Source: CAVRXQ01 sp963838845 (lineage in GTDB: Bacteria; Actinomycetota; Acidimicrobiia; Acidimicrobiales; Bog-793). From it: a DNA stretch of 64,000 bases. Positions 25,853-35,007 of this stretch are shown in pieces. Position numbers and translations under genes: made by a program. The notes beneath the pieces were generated by a model. The model saw only the letters and a list, made by a program, of their open reading frames with translations, made no database searches and had not been told where the DNA came from. How positions within the stretch are numbered: the first letter of the stretch is position 1; the number at the start of each line of letters is the position of its first letter. The stretch is from contig CAWISR010000003.1 of the NCBI GenBank assembly GCA_963838845.1, positions 868,001 through 932,000 of the forward strand, written 5' to 3'.

Positions 25853-26398
25853 TCACATACGAGACCGGGATTCGTAATTTGCAAACGCTGGGAGTGCCTC
25901 GTCACGGGGTGAAACGATGGGATGCTCGAAGGGCCAAGGAACCGGGACGGAGTCCCAGCGAATCCCGCCGTCGCGGCCGGGATCGTGCAGGGTGCTCGTG
26001 GCGTAGACCATGACCGTCCCGTCACTCAAGGACGCAAAACCGTGGGCCACGCCTTTCGGGATGAAGATGGACATTAGGGATTCGCCATCGAGCTGTACCG
26101 TGTCGAACTCTCCAAACGTGGGCGAGCCGATTCTGAGGTCAACGACGACGTCGAACGCTGCTCCATTTGCGCAATACACGAGCTTGTCGTGCTCAGAGGG
26201 CGGTTCTTGGAGGTGCAAGCCACGGATGACTCGTTTGTGCGATCGAGTGTAAAAACGCTCGGGCCAGACGGTCGGAACGTCGAGTTCAGTGAACCATTCC
26301 TCTTGATAGTTCTTCACCAGGATGCCCCGGACGTCCGTATAGACCTCAGGGACCAAACGCAGGACGCCGGGAATGATGGATCTATCGACGCCGATCAT
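25853..26398 (-). CDS. RmlC-like sugar-nucleotide 3,5-epimerase
   Basis: The 181-residue cupin belongs to the dTDP-4-dehydrorhamnose 3,5-epimerase family: FYTRSHKRVIRGLHLQEPPSEHDKLVYC with the catalytic His in RGLH, VVDLRIGSPTFG, and IPKGVAHGFASLSDG. The ATG at 26398 has GGAG six bases upstream and is chosen over 26470. The gene is divergent from the CDP-glucose genes that begin at 26624 and no dTDP-rhamnose genes are present here. I therefore infer that it may act on CDP-4-keto-6-deoxyglucose rather than on the dTDP sugar. Epimerisation at C3 and/or C5 would give a 6-deoxy-L- or D-hexose for the polymer. Confidence 0.85.
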   Translation of the reverse strand: MIGVDRSIIPGVLRLVPEVYTDVRGILVKNYQEEWFTELDVPTVWPERFYTRSHKRVIRGLHLQEPPSEHDKLVYCANGAAFDVVVDLRIGSPTFGEFDTVQLDGESLMSIFIPKGVAHGFASLSDGTVMVYATSTLHDPGRDGGIRWDSVPVPWPFEHPIVSPRDEALPAFANYESRSRM

Positions 26399-26623
26399 CG
26401 TCACTCCACCGAATGAACTGTCGCGCGCAGTGGCAATCTCCACGTTCGGCCGCGCGACGCAACTCGTCATTTTCGAGTCTAAGGATTCTAGGCTGGCGGT
26501 TCGCTACCGACAAAGGGTGGGAGTCAGCTTTGCTCGTACTGCCCTCAAAGTGAGAGCACCTTTAATCGATAAGGAATCACTACTCTGGCGAGGCAACAGC
26601 CGAGCGCGAGAAGGCATCGATCG

Positions 26624-27391
26624 ATGAAGGTAGTCATTCTGGCAGGCGGGTTCGGAACGAGACTTTCCGAAGAGACGCTCGTACGTCCGAAACCGATGGT
26701 GGAAATCGGCGGCAAGCCGATGCTCTGGCACATCATGAAGCTCTATTCAGCGCACGGATTTGACGACTTCATCGTCTGCTGTGGCTACAAGGGTTACGTC
26801 ATCAAGGAATACTTCGCGAACTACGTCCTACACGATTCCGATGTCACTTTCGACTTGAAGTCCGGAGCTGCCGAGATCCACAACCGCAATGCCGAGCCGT
26901 GGATCGTGACCCTCGTTGACACCGGCGAAGTTACGCAGACTGGAGGTCGAATCAAACGCGTCGCCTCATACCTCGAGGATGAGGAATTCGCGATGACGTA
27001 CGGCGACGCAGTGAGCAATGTCGACCTCAAAGCCGTCGTTGACTTTCATCGTAAGCAGCAAACAAAAGCGACCGTGACGGCGGTGCGGCCGCCTGCTCGG
27101 TTTGGCGCGATCGAAAGCGACGGTGCGCGGGTTACGCGATTCAAGGAAAAGCCGGCGGGACAAGACGCGTGGGTCAATGGCGGCTTCTTCGTGCTATCTC
27201 CCGATGTGCTCGGTTATATAAGCGGAGACGAATCTGTCTGGGAACACGAGCCTCTCGAGCGTCTCAGCAGTGAGGGCGAGGTAGCGGCTTTTCACCACGA
27301 GGGTTTCTGGCAGAACATGGACACTCTGCGCGATCGGAACGCCCTCGAGGAGCTTTGGACCACGGGAAACGCGCCTTGGAAGATCTGGTAA
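26624..27391 (+). CDS. rfbF: Glucose-1-phosphate cytidylyltransferase
   Basis: The 255-residue enzyme makes CDP-glucose from CTP and glucose-1-phosphate, the first step of CDP-deoxysugar synthesis. The nucleotidyltransferase signature VILAGGFGTRLSEETLVRPKPMVEIGGKPMLWHIM opens the protein. GYKGYVIKEYF, MTYGDAVSNVDL and the C-terminal EGFWQNMDTLRDRNALEELW are characteristic of RfbF and distinguish it from the dTTP-using RmlA. Length fits the family (about 257). The next gene, rfbG, starts ten bases after the stop, as in classical rfbFG operons. The ATG at 26624 is preceded by a weak SD. Confidence 0.93.
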   Translation: MKVVILAGGFGTRLSEETLVRPKPMVEIGGKPMLWHIMKLYSAHGFDDFIVCCGYKGYVIKEYFANYVLHDSDVTFDLKSGAAEIHNRNAEPWIVTLVDTGEVTQTGGRIKRVASYLEDEEFAMTYGDAVSNVDLKAVVDFHRKQQTKATVTAVRPPARFGAIESDGARVTRFKEKPAGQDAWVNGGFFVLSPDVLGYISGDESVWEHEPLERLSSEGEVAAFHHEGFWQNMDTLRDRNALEELWTTGNAPWKIW

Positions 27392-27401
27392 GGCCGGCGT
27401 C

Positions 27402-28508
27402 GTGCGCGAACCACTCGCAGAACTTGTCGATCAGGCGCTAGGGCGACGAAAGATCCTCATCACCGGCCACAGCGGTTTCGTGGGTTCCTGGCTCTCGTTG
27501 TGGTTGCTTAGAAGCGGCGCTGAGCTTGTCGGTTGCTCGCTGCGGAGACCGATCGATATCGGACCAATGCCGCAAGTTGACGGCATCGTGGAATCACACG
27601 AGCTCGACATTCGCGACGCGGGATCACTGGAACGACTCGTAGTGCAGGCGCAACCTGAGGTCATCTTCCATCTCGCCGCTCAGCCGCTCGTCATTGCGTC
27701 GCTCAGCGACCCTCTCGGGACGTTGCTGTCGAACGTTATGGGGACCGCCCATCTTCTCGAAGCGGCGCGGAAAGCCTCGACCGTTCGAGCGGTCGTTGTT
27801 GTGACGAGCGACAAGTGCTACGCGACGAACTGTCAACCCCATGTCGAAGGGGATCCGCTTGGTGGCGACGATCCCTACAGCGCGAGCAAAGCGGCGGCAG
27901 AGATCGTCTCTCACGCGTACCGTCACTCCTACTTTGCGCAACTCGGAATCGGTGTTGCGACGGCGCGCGCCGGCAACATCCTTGGAGGAGGAGATTGGGC
28001 GACCGATCGTCTGATACCGGATTGTGCCCGCGCGCTGCAGTCGGGAGTACCGGTGGTTCTCCGCCACCCGGACGCGATCAGGCCGTGGCAGCACGTGCTC
28101 GACGCGGTGTCGGGCTACCTTCAGCTTGCCGCCGCACTGCTAGACGATCCCGTCAAATTTGCTGTGCCTTGGAACTTCGGTCCGCCTCCGGAAGCGTCCC
28201 TTACGGTTGGAAAGGTCGTGGGAATGCTTGTCGAAAAGTGGCGAGCGGCTGGATCGTCCTTTCCTGACCCCATCACTGACACAGAAGGGCGCGTTCACGA
28301 GCGGGAGCGACTGGAGCTCGTAAGCGACCGGGCGACGACAGCTCTTGGTTGGTCCCAATTGCTCAGCGCCGACGAGGTGATCGACTGGACGGCGGATTGG
28401 TACCGTCTCGCGGTCCATGGACGATGCGATCCGACGGAGCTCACCACCATGCAGATCTCTCGATACCTCGACAAATCGGTTGAGGCACTCGCCCCGTCTC
28501 GCCTTTGA
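27402..28508 (+). CDS. rfbG: CDP-glucose 4,6-dehydratase
   Basis: The 368-residue short-chain dehydrogenase/reductase converts CDP-glucose to CDP-4-keto-6-deoxyglucose using bound NAD. It has the Rossmann motif TGHSGFVGSW (about 21-30), the TSDKCY catalytic strand and the Tyr159-x3-Lys163 pair in YSASK. RAGNILGGGDWATDRLIPD and IRPWQHVLDAV are diagnostic for RfbG-type enzymes. The GTG start at 27402 follows rfbF by ten bases. The length matches the family (about 360). No rfbH-type 3-dehydrase is in the window, so the pathway probably continues through the RmlC-like epimerase at 25853. Confidence 0.93.
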   Translation: MREPLAELVDQALGRRKILITGHSGFVGSWLSLWLLRSGAELVGCSLRRPIDIGPMPQVDGIVESHELDIRDAGSLERLVVQAQPEVIFHLAAQPLVIASLSDPLGTLLSNVMGTAHLLEAARKASTVRAVVVVTSDKCYATNCQPHVEGDPLGGDDPYSASKAAAEIVSHAYRHSYFAQLGIGVATARAGNILGGGDWATDRLIPDCARALQSGVPVVLRHPDAIRPWQHVLDAVSGYLQLAAALLDDPVKFAVPWNFGPPPEASLTVGKVVGMLVEKWRAAGSSFPDPITDTEGRVHERERLELVSDRATTALGWSQLLSADEVIDWTADWYRLAVHGRCDPTELTTMQISRYLDKSVEALAPSRL

Positions 28509-28526
28509 CGTGAGTGCGGCTCACGT
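28508..28526 (+). terminator. Hairpin at the rfbG stop codon
   Basis: ACGTGAG and CTCACGT form a perfect 7-bp stem with a 5-base loop starting on the last base of the rfbG stop codon. No T-run follows. The next gene starts 215 bases later, so it may be an operon boundary or processing point. Confidence 0.45.
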
Positions 28527-28741
28527 GGTCTGCGCAACAAGGCCGAGGGGATTGGATCCAGCGACTCGCGGGCTTTGACCTCGCGAATGGCACCTCAGCC
28601 GGAGCGTTGCATCGTCCTGACTCATTGGAGCGGCCGCAGGGGAGGGACTTCTCCAACAAAAGGTCACGGGCTTAACGGACATTCTGAATTGCCTGTTCCG
28701 CATCGGCGGATGAGCAGCCAACGCTCGGCAGCTTCGGGCTC

Positions 28742-30079
28742 ATGAGAAGGACCTCGCGGCACCGAGAAGCGGGAATCTCGAACCGTCTCCGTTTGGGGGG
28801 ACTCGTCCAGAACGCGGTCGCGTTGATGATTTCGGGATCGGGTACGGCGGTACTCGGCGTTGTCTTCTGGGGAATTGCGGCTCATGTCGCCTCTGCGAAA
28901 ACGATCGGCCGCGCGTCTGCCGAGATCGCAGCGATGACGCTTCTTGCCACGTTGGCGCAACTGAGCTTCGGTCCGATTTTTGAACGATTTCTTCCCGTTG
29001 CTGGAAATCGGACTCGCACCTTTGTGTCGCGCGCGTATGCGATGAGCCTTTCGTTCGCCTTTGTCGCCGCGATCATCTACCTGTCGGTGGGCTTCGGCGA
29101 AAGGTACATTCCCTCGTACTTTGGTGCGCGTGCACTGTTCGTAGTCGCAGTTGTCTTTTGGACGATCTTCATCCTCCAGGATTGGGTGCTCACTAGCCTG
29201 CGAGCCACCCGTTGGGTGCCCGTGGAGAACATTCTCTTCGCGCTCGCGAAACTCGCTCTCCTTCCGGTGCTCGTCGCGGTGACCGCTAGGCAAGGCATCT
29301 TTCTCTCTTGGACGATCCCTGTAGTCGTGGCTGTCGCCGGCGTCAGCTGGTATCTGTTCCATCGGGCGATACCAGCTCACGAGGCAACAAGCCCATCCAG
29401 CGAGAAGCTGCCCTTGATTCGCGAGATCGCTCTTCTTTCGTTCGCGCAATATGCCTCATTGCTCGTCAACACGTTTTCGTCGACGATCATCCCCCTGATC
29501 GTGATTGCGCGGCTGGGCGCGGCAGCCAACGCCCACTACTACTTGCCGGCGCTGATCACGGGTGGCGTTGCTCAGCTTCTTTGGAGCCTCGAGGCTTCGT
29601 ACTTGGTAGAAGCATCGACGGACCCGAGTGCGCTGCGCCAGCATGCAAATTCCGCGATTCGGGTGGCGATCGTCGTCCTCGTGCCTAGCATCGCGGTCGG
29701 AGAGATCTTCGCCCCGGATATTTTGCGGATATTTGGCACGACCTACGCCGTGCACAGCACGACGTTGCTCCGGGTCCTTCTGTTGTATCTGCCCGGCACC
29801 GCGGTGACCGCGTTTTATTCGGCGTTTGCCTGGCTGGACAGGCGCGTCTGGTGGCTGGCCGGGCGGGAGCTCGTGAGCGCGGCAATCTACTTCAGTGTGC
29901 TGTTCGCGCTGATCGGACATATTGGCATTCTCGCGGTGGGGTTCGCCGCGGTGATCGCTACCGGGGTGCAAGGGCTCCTGTTCTTGCCGGTCTCGATCAG
30001 GCGTTACCGCATGATCCGGAAGGCGGACGCCGCGCAGGATTCACCAGGCCCGCCGCAGTCGCTGGCACCTGAACGTTGA
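28742..30079 (+). CDS. Polysaccharide flippase of the Wzx/MATE-like superfamily
   Basis: The 445-residue protein is almost wholly hydrophobic, with about 12-14 predicted membrane segments beginning near residue 22. Its arrangement and segments such as GSGTAVLGVVFWGIAAHV, LLVNTFSSTIIPLIVIARLGAAANAHYYLPALI and YLPGTAVTAFYSAFAWLDRRVWWL fit the polysaccharide_synt (MOP) exporters. Such proteins move lipid-linked oligosaccharides across the membrane for polymerisation. The ATG at 28742 is the only good start; the SD is weak (an AGCTTCGGGCTC context). Position within the glycosyltransferase cluster supports the role. Substrate is not predictable. Confidence 0.85.
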   Translation: MRRTSRHREAGISNRLRLGGLVQNAVALMISGSGTAVLGVVFWGIAAHVASAKTIGRASAEIAAMTLLATLAQLSFGPIFERFLPVAGNRTRTFVSRAYAMSLSFAFVAAIIYLSVGFGERYIPSYFGARALFVVAVVFWTIFILQDWVLTSLRATRWVPVENILFALAKLALLPVLVAVTARQGIFLSWTIPVVVAVAGVSWYLFHRAIPAHEATSPSSEKLPLIREIALLSFAQYASLLVNTFSSTIIPLIVIARLGAAANAHYYLPALITGGVAQLLWSLEASYLVEASTDPSALRQHANSAIRVAIVVLVPSIAVGEIFAPDILRIFGTTYAVHSTTLLRVLLLYLPGTAVTAFYSAFAWLDRRVWWLAGRELVSAAIYFSVLFALIGHIGILAVGFAAVIATGVQGLLFLPVSIRRYRMIRKADAAQDSPGPPQSLAPER

Positions 30080-30201
30080 TTGCCGTCGGTTGACGATGCG
30101 GGTTTCGGTTTCGCCCGCGCCGCGCATGGCTCGCTGATGGGCGCGAGGGGCGACTACGGCTCACGAAGAGTCGATCGAAGCGTGCCCGCGATCGACGCGT
30201 T

Positions 30202-32235
30202 TCAGGGACCGAGCACATTGTGAGGGATGACTGTCGGACTTGTTGCAGAAGTCGATGAATGCCGACGCCGAGTTGCCCTCGCGGCGGGCAGCTCATAAAT
30301 CACCGTGCCCTTTCGTCGCACGATCAACTTCCATTGCGGAGATGTTGAAAACTCGGTATTGAGCACTGCGAAGTTCTCCTGCGGAGTCAGCAGATACTCC
30401 CGGTTGTAGGCGAGCATGCTCGGCGCGATGACGAGGTACGAAGGTCCCTTTCCTCCGGTGTAACTGGTCGCCACGGCGGAGACAGCGGACACGAAGGTTT
30501 GAGAGGCGGATTCTGTCGATACAACCCCACCGGGATCGAAAACCGAGAACGATGGGAACTGGGGGTAGCGATCAGTTGTGTACAAGGGCGCGGAGGCATC
30601 CGCAACAAAAACCGGGCCGGGCTTCGCCGTCTCATAAAAGGACGTGATCGTCGAGACTTCCGATAGTGGCATCACGTTCGCGGCGTCGTTGCCATAGTAC
30701 GTCGGGAAGAACAGCGCCAACGCCACCACGAGTACCCCACCCGAGGACATCATCGAGACCATTAGTCGGCGCTTTGCCGCCGCGGTGCGAACGACATTCC
30801 AGGACCGCTCGACGGCAGAGGTCCACGATCTGACCAGCGGTGGGATCCAATGTGCGAGCTTCAGGCCGGCCTCTCGAGCGCGGCCACCCTCGGGAACGAG
30901 CGCACACGACGCCAGAGCGACACTCCAAGGAAGCGAGAAGAGATAGACGCGCAGGATGCCTTCGTTTCCATATGCAGTGATGAAAAGAACGACGCCCGGC
31001 GAAAAGGCCAGAAGGGCGAGCGCAAGCACTGATCGCCCAGCTCGTCGTCTCATCCATAAGCCGAGCAGCGCCAGCGCCCAGACCAAGCCCGAGAGGGAGT
31101 CCGCCAGGTCGTTGATTAGTCGCCCACTCGCTGTGAGGCCGCCGCCCGAGGTTGTCGGTGCCTTGGGCGGTCTCAGGTTGCCGAAAAAACTGCCAATCGA
31201 GTCCAACAGGCCGTATTTCGCGTTCACGAAGGGCAAGCGCGGTAACAAATATCCGATGGCGATCGCGCCGAGGAAGAGGGGCAACCAGCGCGGACGCATC
31301 AGACCCGCGATTGCGAGCACGCCGAGTTGTACGACGACGATGTACGGCGACAATTCGTGAGTGAACGTAAGAACAAAGAAGATCAACGTAAGAGCCACGG
31401 AGGCGACGGCGACTTCGCGGGTGTTCGCTTGCAGAGGTCTATCGCTTTGCCGGGTTGACGTCGTGGCCTCACCGCGTCGAAACAGCTTGCGACGCGCGGG
31501 TGGGCGGTCGACCAAAAGCCACCGACACACAATTGCCAACGCGCCCAGGGAAAGCAGCGTTCCGAGCCCTTGCGGTGACAGGTAATCCTGCGAGATCCAG
31601 TTGCACGACGAATAGAGGAGAATCGCGATCCAGCGTTGCCGAACGCTGAGGCCAAGCGAACCGAAGATGACGTAGAGCAGCGGCAGCGCCGCAAGTTCGA
31701 ATGCCGGCTGAGCCCATTTCGCGTATCCCAAAGGGCTGCCGACTCCGGCGACCTTGTCGAGCCACGCGATGACCGCAAAGAATCCGGGCCAGTTCTGGTA
31801 GATGTCGATGTGGCGATCGAGGTGGCCGTGCACGTTGACGTACTGGACGACCCCGAACAGTTTGTATAACCACGGGTAGCGACCTATCGGATAGACGATC
31901 GCCTCTGGGGCATACAACATCACGGCCATGGTTGCGGCATGAACGGCCATTCGCGAAGTCCCAGGTTGCTCACGACGCAACGCGATCACGAACGAGGCAG
32001 CAAGAACGCCGACGCCCACATAGAAGATGGCGGGAAGAGCGCCCGCGAGGCCGTACGAGCCGAGCCTTTTTGCGTTGGTCGAGTGCACGCCGATAGCCCA
32101 GAGCGCGACCGAAACTGGTACCAGGAGGTCCGTCAGATACAGCTTCGAGAGCGGACTCTTTGAGCGGATGAGATTGCCCAATGTCGGTCGAAGCTCGGCA
32201 GTATCTGGGGAACTGGTCGCGGTGATCGTTGCCAT
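30202..32235 (-). CDS. Large polytopic membrane protein, candidate polymerase or GT-C glycosyltransferase
   Basis: With an ATG at 32235 the product has 677 residues, about 12 membrane segments in the first 540 and a soluble C-terminal domain of about 130 residues (YYGNDAANVMPLSEVSTITSFYETAKPGPVFVADASAPLY onwards, described in parts). A loop early on contains HGHLDRHIDIYQNWPGFF, and the acidic residues there resemble the first-loop catalytic sites of GT-C enzymes. Similar proteins occur near exopolysaccharide genes in actinobacteria without a proven function. It is transcribed against its neighbours and convergent with the flippase gene. The locus otherwise lacks an obvious Wzy polymerase, so that role is possible. 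Confidence 0.65.
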   Translation of the reverse strand: MATITATSSPDTAELRPTLGNLIRSKSPLSKLYLTDLLVPVSVALWAIGVHSTNAKRLGSYGLAGALPAIFYVGVGVLAASFVIALRREQPGTSRMAVHAATMAVMLYAPEAIVYPIGRYPWLYKLFGVVQYVNVHGHLDRHIDIYQNWPGFFAVIAWLDKVAGVGSPLGYAKWAQPAFELAALPLLYVIFGSLGLSVRQRWIAILLYSSCNWISQDYLSPQGLGTLLSLGALAIVCRWLLVDRPPARRKLFRRGEATTSTRQSDRPLQANTREVAVASVALTLIFFVLTFTHELSPYIVVVQLGVLAIAGLMRPRWLPLFLGAIAIGYLLPRLPFVNAKYGLLDSIGSFFGNLRPPKAPTTSGGGLTASGRLINDLADSLSGLVWALALLGLWMRRRAGRSVLALALLAFSPGVVLFITAYGNEGILRVYLFSLPWSVALASCALVPEGGRAREAGLKLAHWIPPLVRSWTSAVERSWNVVRTAAAKRRLMVSMMSSGGVLVVALALFFPTYYGNDAANVMPLSEVSTITSFYETAKPGPVFVADASAPLYTTDRYPQFPSFSVFDPGGVVSTESASQTFVSAVSAVATSYTGGKGPSYLVIAPSMLAYNREYLLTPQENFAVLNTEFSTSPQWKLIVRRKGTVIYELPAARATRRRHSSTSATSPTVIPHNVLGP

Positions 32236-32504
32236 CACGCTATGTGCGCTGCCCTTCGGTGGCCCGAAGCAGCGATGTCGCGCGAGCGCCTGCCGTCGTC
32301 GTGATCGGTCCCTCCAGAGTGACGATCCTATGAGCGCCAGACCGGCTTTCATTGGCACCATTCCGAGTGGTCCCTGGCCGAGTGTTGTGGATCGGCACCC
32401 GCATGAGTATGAATGCGCCTCGACGATTCCGCAGAACGCGAAATGCGCGCGGCCCTAAACTCTCTTGGAGTCTCGAGTCCGTGCAAGTCATAACTGGAGC
32501 GCAG

Positions 32505-33521
32505 GTGAATTCCTCTGTCACGCGAAACGAATTGCGCATCGCCTTCTTCATCAGTTCGTACCGATCACCTTTGCCACTCATCCGGCTCGTGCAGACCCTT
32601 CGCTTGTCAGAGCCTGACAGCCCCATTGTTATTCTTCAGAGTTCGTTCGAGCCGCATCTCGACTTCTCATCGTTCGCCTCTGTTCCCAATGTCCACATCC
32701 TTACGAGCGAAGTCCCGATACTTTGGGGCGATCTGAGCCTTGATGTCGAACGTTGGCGCGTATTTCACTGGATTTTTGTCAATCTCGACGTGGACTGGGT
32801 GATACTGCTCTCCGAGCAGGACTATCCGATTTCATCGCCTGGCAAGCTCCGAACTCTGCTTGCCGACAGCGGCGCGGACGCACTGATTGGAGGCCGGAAG
32901 GTCGACGAGATTGAGGACGAAAAGACGCGCCGTGCTTTCGCAGTTCGCTACTTCTATCAGTACACCTGTCTCCCGTCCTTGAATATCGCACGCAGGTTTC
33001 CTCCCCGCGTGCGTCAATTTGCTGCCCTGATTCGTCGGGGAATTTTCTTCTGCGTGAATCATTCGCAGCGATATGTTTTTATTTCTATGCGGCCAGAAGA
33101 ATTACAGCTTCCGAGCTGGTTTGGGTGGCGAGCAAGGAAAACCCCCTTCAGCGCAAGTTTTCCCTGTTGGCATCACCATCCATGGTATGCAATTTCACGC
33201 AAGGCCATTCAGCACGTCCTTGACTATGTGAGAGCGCATCCCGAGGTCGTTCGGTATTACGAGCGCACGGTGATTCCGCTCGAATCGATCGTTGGAACGA
33301 TCATTTTCAATGATCCAGAGCTTGAAGTCGCCAATGTCGGGTTGCATGAGACGCGGTGGACCGACGCTGAATCGTCTCGCCCTGGGGTATTCACGCTGGA
33401 GGACCTGCCGCATCTGCGGGCATCGACTGCTGTCTTTGCTCGCAAGTTCGACGAGGAAAGCTCAGAAGTGCTGGATGAGCTTGACAAAGTGGTGTTGGGG
33501 GACTTGAGACCGAAGCCTTGA
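32505..33521 (+). CDS. Family 14 glycosyltransferase (core-2/I-branching type)
   Basis: The 338-residue protein belongs to the Branch family GT14. The hallmark LLSEQDYPISSP (in animal enzymes LSGxDYPL), FFISSYRSPLPLIRLVQTL near the start, and WYAISRKAIQHVLDYVRAHPE with PLESIVGTIIFN near the end support this. Animal members add branching beta-1,6-GlcNAc; bacterial members are found in polysaccharide clusters with unknown sugars. A GTG at 32505 has GGAG five bases upstream and is chosen, although the frame runs up to 32352. It is divergent from the membrane protein gene and begins the plus-strand group running to 40956. Confidence 0.82.
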   Translation: MNSSVTRNELRIAFFISSYRSPLPLIRLVQTLRLSEPDSPIVILQSSFEPHLDFSSFASVPNVHILTSEVPILWGDLSLDVERWRVFHWIFVNLDVDWVILLSEQDYPISSPGKLRTLLADSGADALIGGRKVDEIEDEKTRRAFAVRYFYQYTCLPSLNIARRFPPRVRQFAALIRRGIFFCVNHSQRYVFISMRPEELQLPSWFGWRARKTPFSASFPCWHHHPWYAISRKAIQHVLDYVRAHPEVVRYYERTVIPLESIVGTIIFNDPELEVANVGLHETRWTDAESSRPGVFTLEDLPHLRASTAVFARKFDEESSEVLDELDKVVLGDLRPKP

Positions 33522-34100
33522 GCGTTTGCGACCCCGGGCCGAGTGCGCTTGCTCGGCCAAAGGCTGCGACGCCTCGCCAAGGAATGCCTTGGCCGCCGGA
33601 AGGATCGTCTATGTATACGTGGGTTTGTCGCGCTGTTAACTTCGAACGATGGATACACAGTGCTCAGGCTTTAATCAAATCGGATCAGGAAAACACCTAC
33701 GCATCTTGTGTCATGGCGCCACTACCGTTCGGCTCTAACAATCCTGGCGGATACCTTGGTCCGTTCACATTTCATAAGCCTGAATTGTTGATTCGCTTTC
33801 CTGCCTCAATCCAGCCGGCCGCCGCGGCGACAAGGCGTTCATCGACGACACTTGGAGCGCCGCTCGGGTTCCTTGCATGCGATGAGTTTGCCCTAAATCG
33901 TCCGCGCGAAATTCGAGAGTGACAAGTCACATGTTCGTTGGTGACGAAGGCTCGGCCTTTGCTGAACAAAGTCCGATCCGGCGTCTGCTTAGCCCGGTCA
34001 CCGGTGGGGAAGATGGTGCCGGACCAAAACCTCGCGCGCTGGACTGGCCGGACTGCGTTCATAATTGGAGCACCCACCGCCCCACTAGTCAGGTGCGAAC
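33522..34100. other. Comparatively AT-rich gap between GT14 and GH16 genes
   Basis: No gene is supported; an open frame at 33518-33922 lacks an SD and any family resemblance. A perfect 5-2-5 palindrome GTGACAAGTCAC sits at 33919-33930. The lower GC content may mark a promoter region for the GH16-led gene group or an inserted segment. Confidence 0.5.
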
Positions 34101-34979
34101 GTGACAGAAATCGGAGCGACGACCCGACCGAGGCATTTGGCGCCTCCGCCATCGCACGCGCGACGTCGTCGGCTGCAGTTCGCGATTGTCGCCCTCGTGG
34201 TTGTTGTGGGTGCAGCGACAGGCATCGCGTATGCGACGCGCACGTCTCAACCAGGACGGGGCTTGCCTGCACAGTCGAAAACTCGGCTCATCTTCAGTTC
34301 GGACTTCGCTCGTCCAAAGCTGAATCGAGCAGTATGGAGCACGTGTTATCCACGCGCGGACTTCGCTTCAGGCTGTACGAATTTCGGTAACGGCGAGTAC
34401 GAGTGGTACCTGCCGTCGCAAGTGGTGCTGTCCCACGGAGTACTCGATCTGGTTGCCAAACACTTGCGTACTTTGGGAAAGGCGCAAGACGGCGCGCCGA
34501 AGGCGTACGTCTGTCGCTCGGGAATGGTGACCACGTATCGAGGATTCCGATTCAAATACGGGTACGTGAAGATCGTTGCCCGGCTCCCGGATACCGAAGG
34601 ACTTTGGTCAGCCCTGTGGATGGGAGCCGCGAGCCTGCAATGGCCACCCGAGATCGACATCATCGAGGACTGGGGACGGGGTGTGCAACCGACCGGAGTG
34701 TTTTTTCACCCGTTCCGTGGACCGGTGCTTTACGACTACCCGACGCTCGGCGACCTCTCGGTCGGATGGCACACTTTCGCCATCGATTGGACCCGGACGA
34801 AGCTGACGTGGTTCATCGACGGCAAGCAGGTTTTGTCGACCAGCAAAAACGTTCCGCAGCAGCCGATGTACCTCCTTGCCGACCTCGCGTACACGAGCAC
34901 CAATCAGGCGCTAATCGAATCCGGCTCCGGATGTCACGGCACTCTCGCCATCAAGTCCATAAGGGTTTGGCAGCGATGA
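34101..34979 (+). CDS. GH16 glycoside hydrolase (copy 2), membrane-anchored or secreted
   Basis: The 292-residue enzyme has one hydrophobic segment (about residues 26-46) that may stay as an N-terminal anchor, since no clear cleavage site follows, and then a family-16 domain. Catalytic residues are in EIDIIED: Glu184 (nucleophile), Asp186 and Glu189 (acid/base). CTNFGNGEYEWYLPSQ, GYVKIVARLP and QQPMYLLADLAY match the other two GH16 proteins here, though it is the most diverged. It lies inside the polysaccharide locus, directly followed by three glycosyltransferase genes, so it may trim or release the polymer, like ExoK in rhizobial succinoglycan loci. The ATG follows a weak SD. Confidence 0.88.
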   Translation: MTEIGATTRPRHLAPPPSHARRRRLQFAIVALVVVVGAATGIAYATRTSQPGRGLPAQSKTRLIFSSDFARPKLNRAVWSTCYPRADFASGCTNFGNGEYEWYLPSQVVLSHGVLDLVAKHLRTLGKAQDGAPKAYVCRSGMVTTYRGFRFKYGYVKIVARLPDTEGLWSALWMGAASLQWPPEIDIIEDWGRGVQPTGVFFHPFRGPVLYDYPTLGDLSVGWHTFAIDWTRTKLTWFIDGKQVLSTSKNVPQQPMYLLADLAYTSTNQALIESGSGCHGTLAIKSIRVWQR

Positions 34980-35007
34980 ATTGCGGAAGCAGAAGCCTTC
35001 ATCGCCC

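Noticed and set aside
33518..33922. 134-residue plus-strand open frame after the GT14 gene
   Set aside because: It overlaps the GT14 stop, lies in an AT-rich gap and resembles no protein family.
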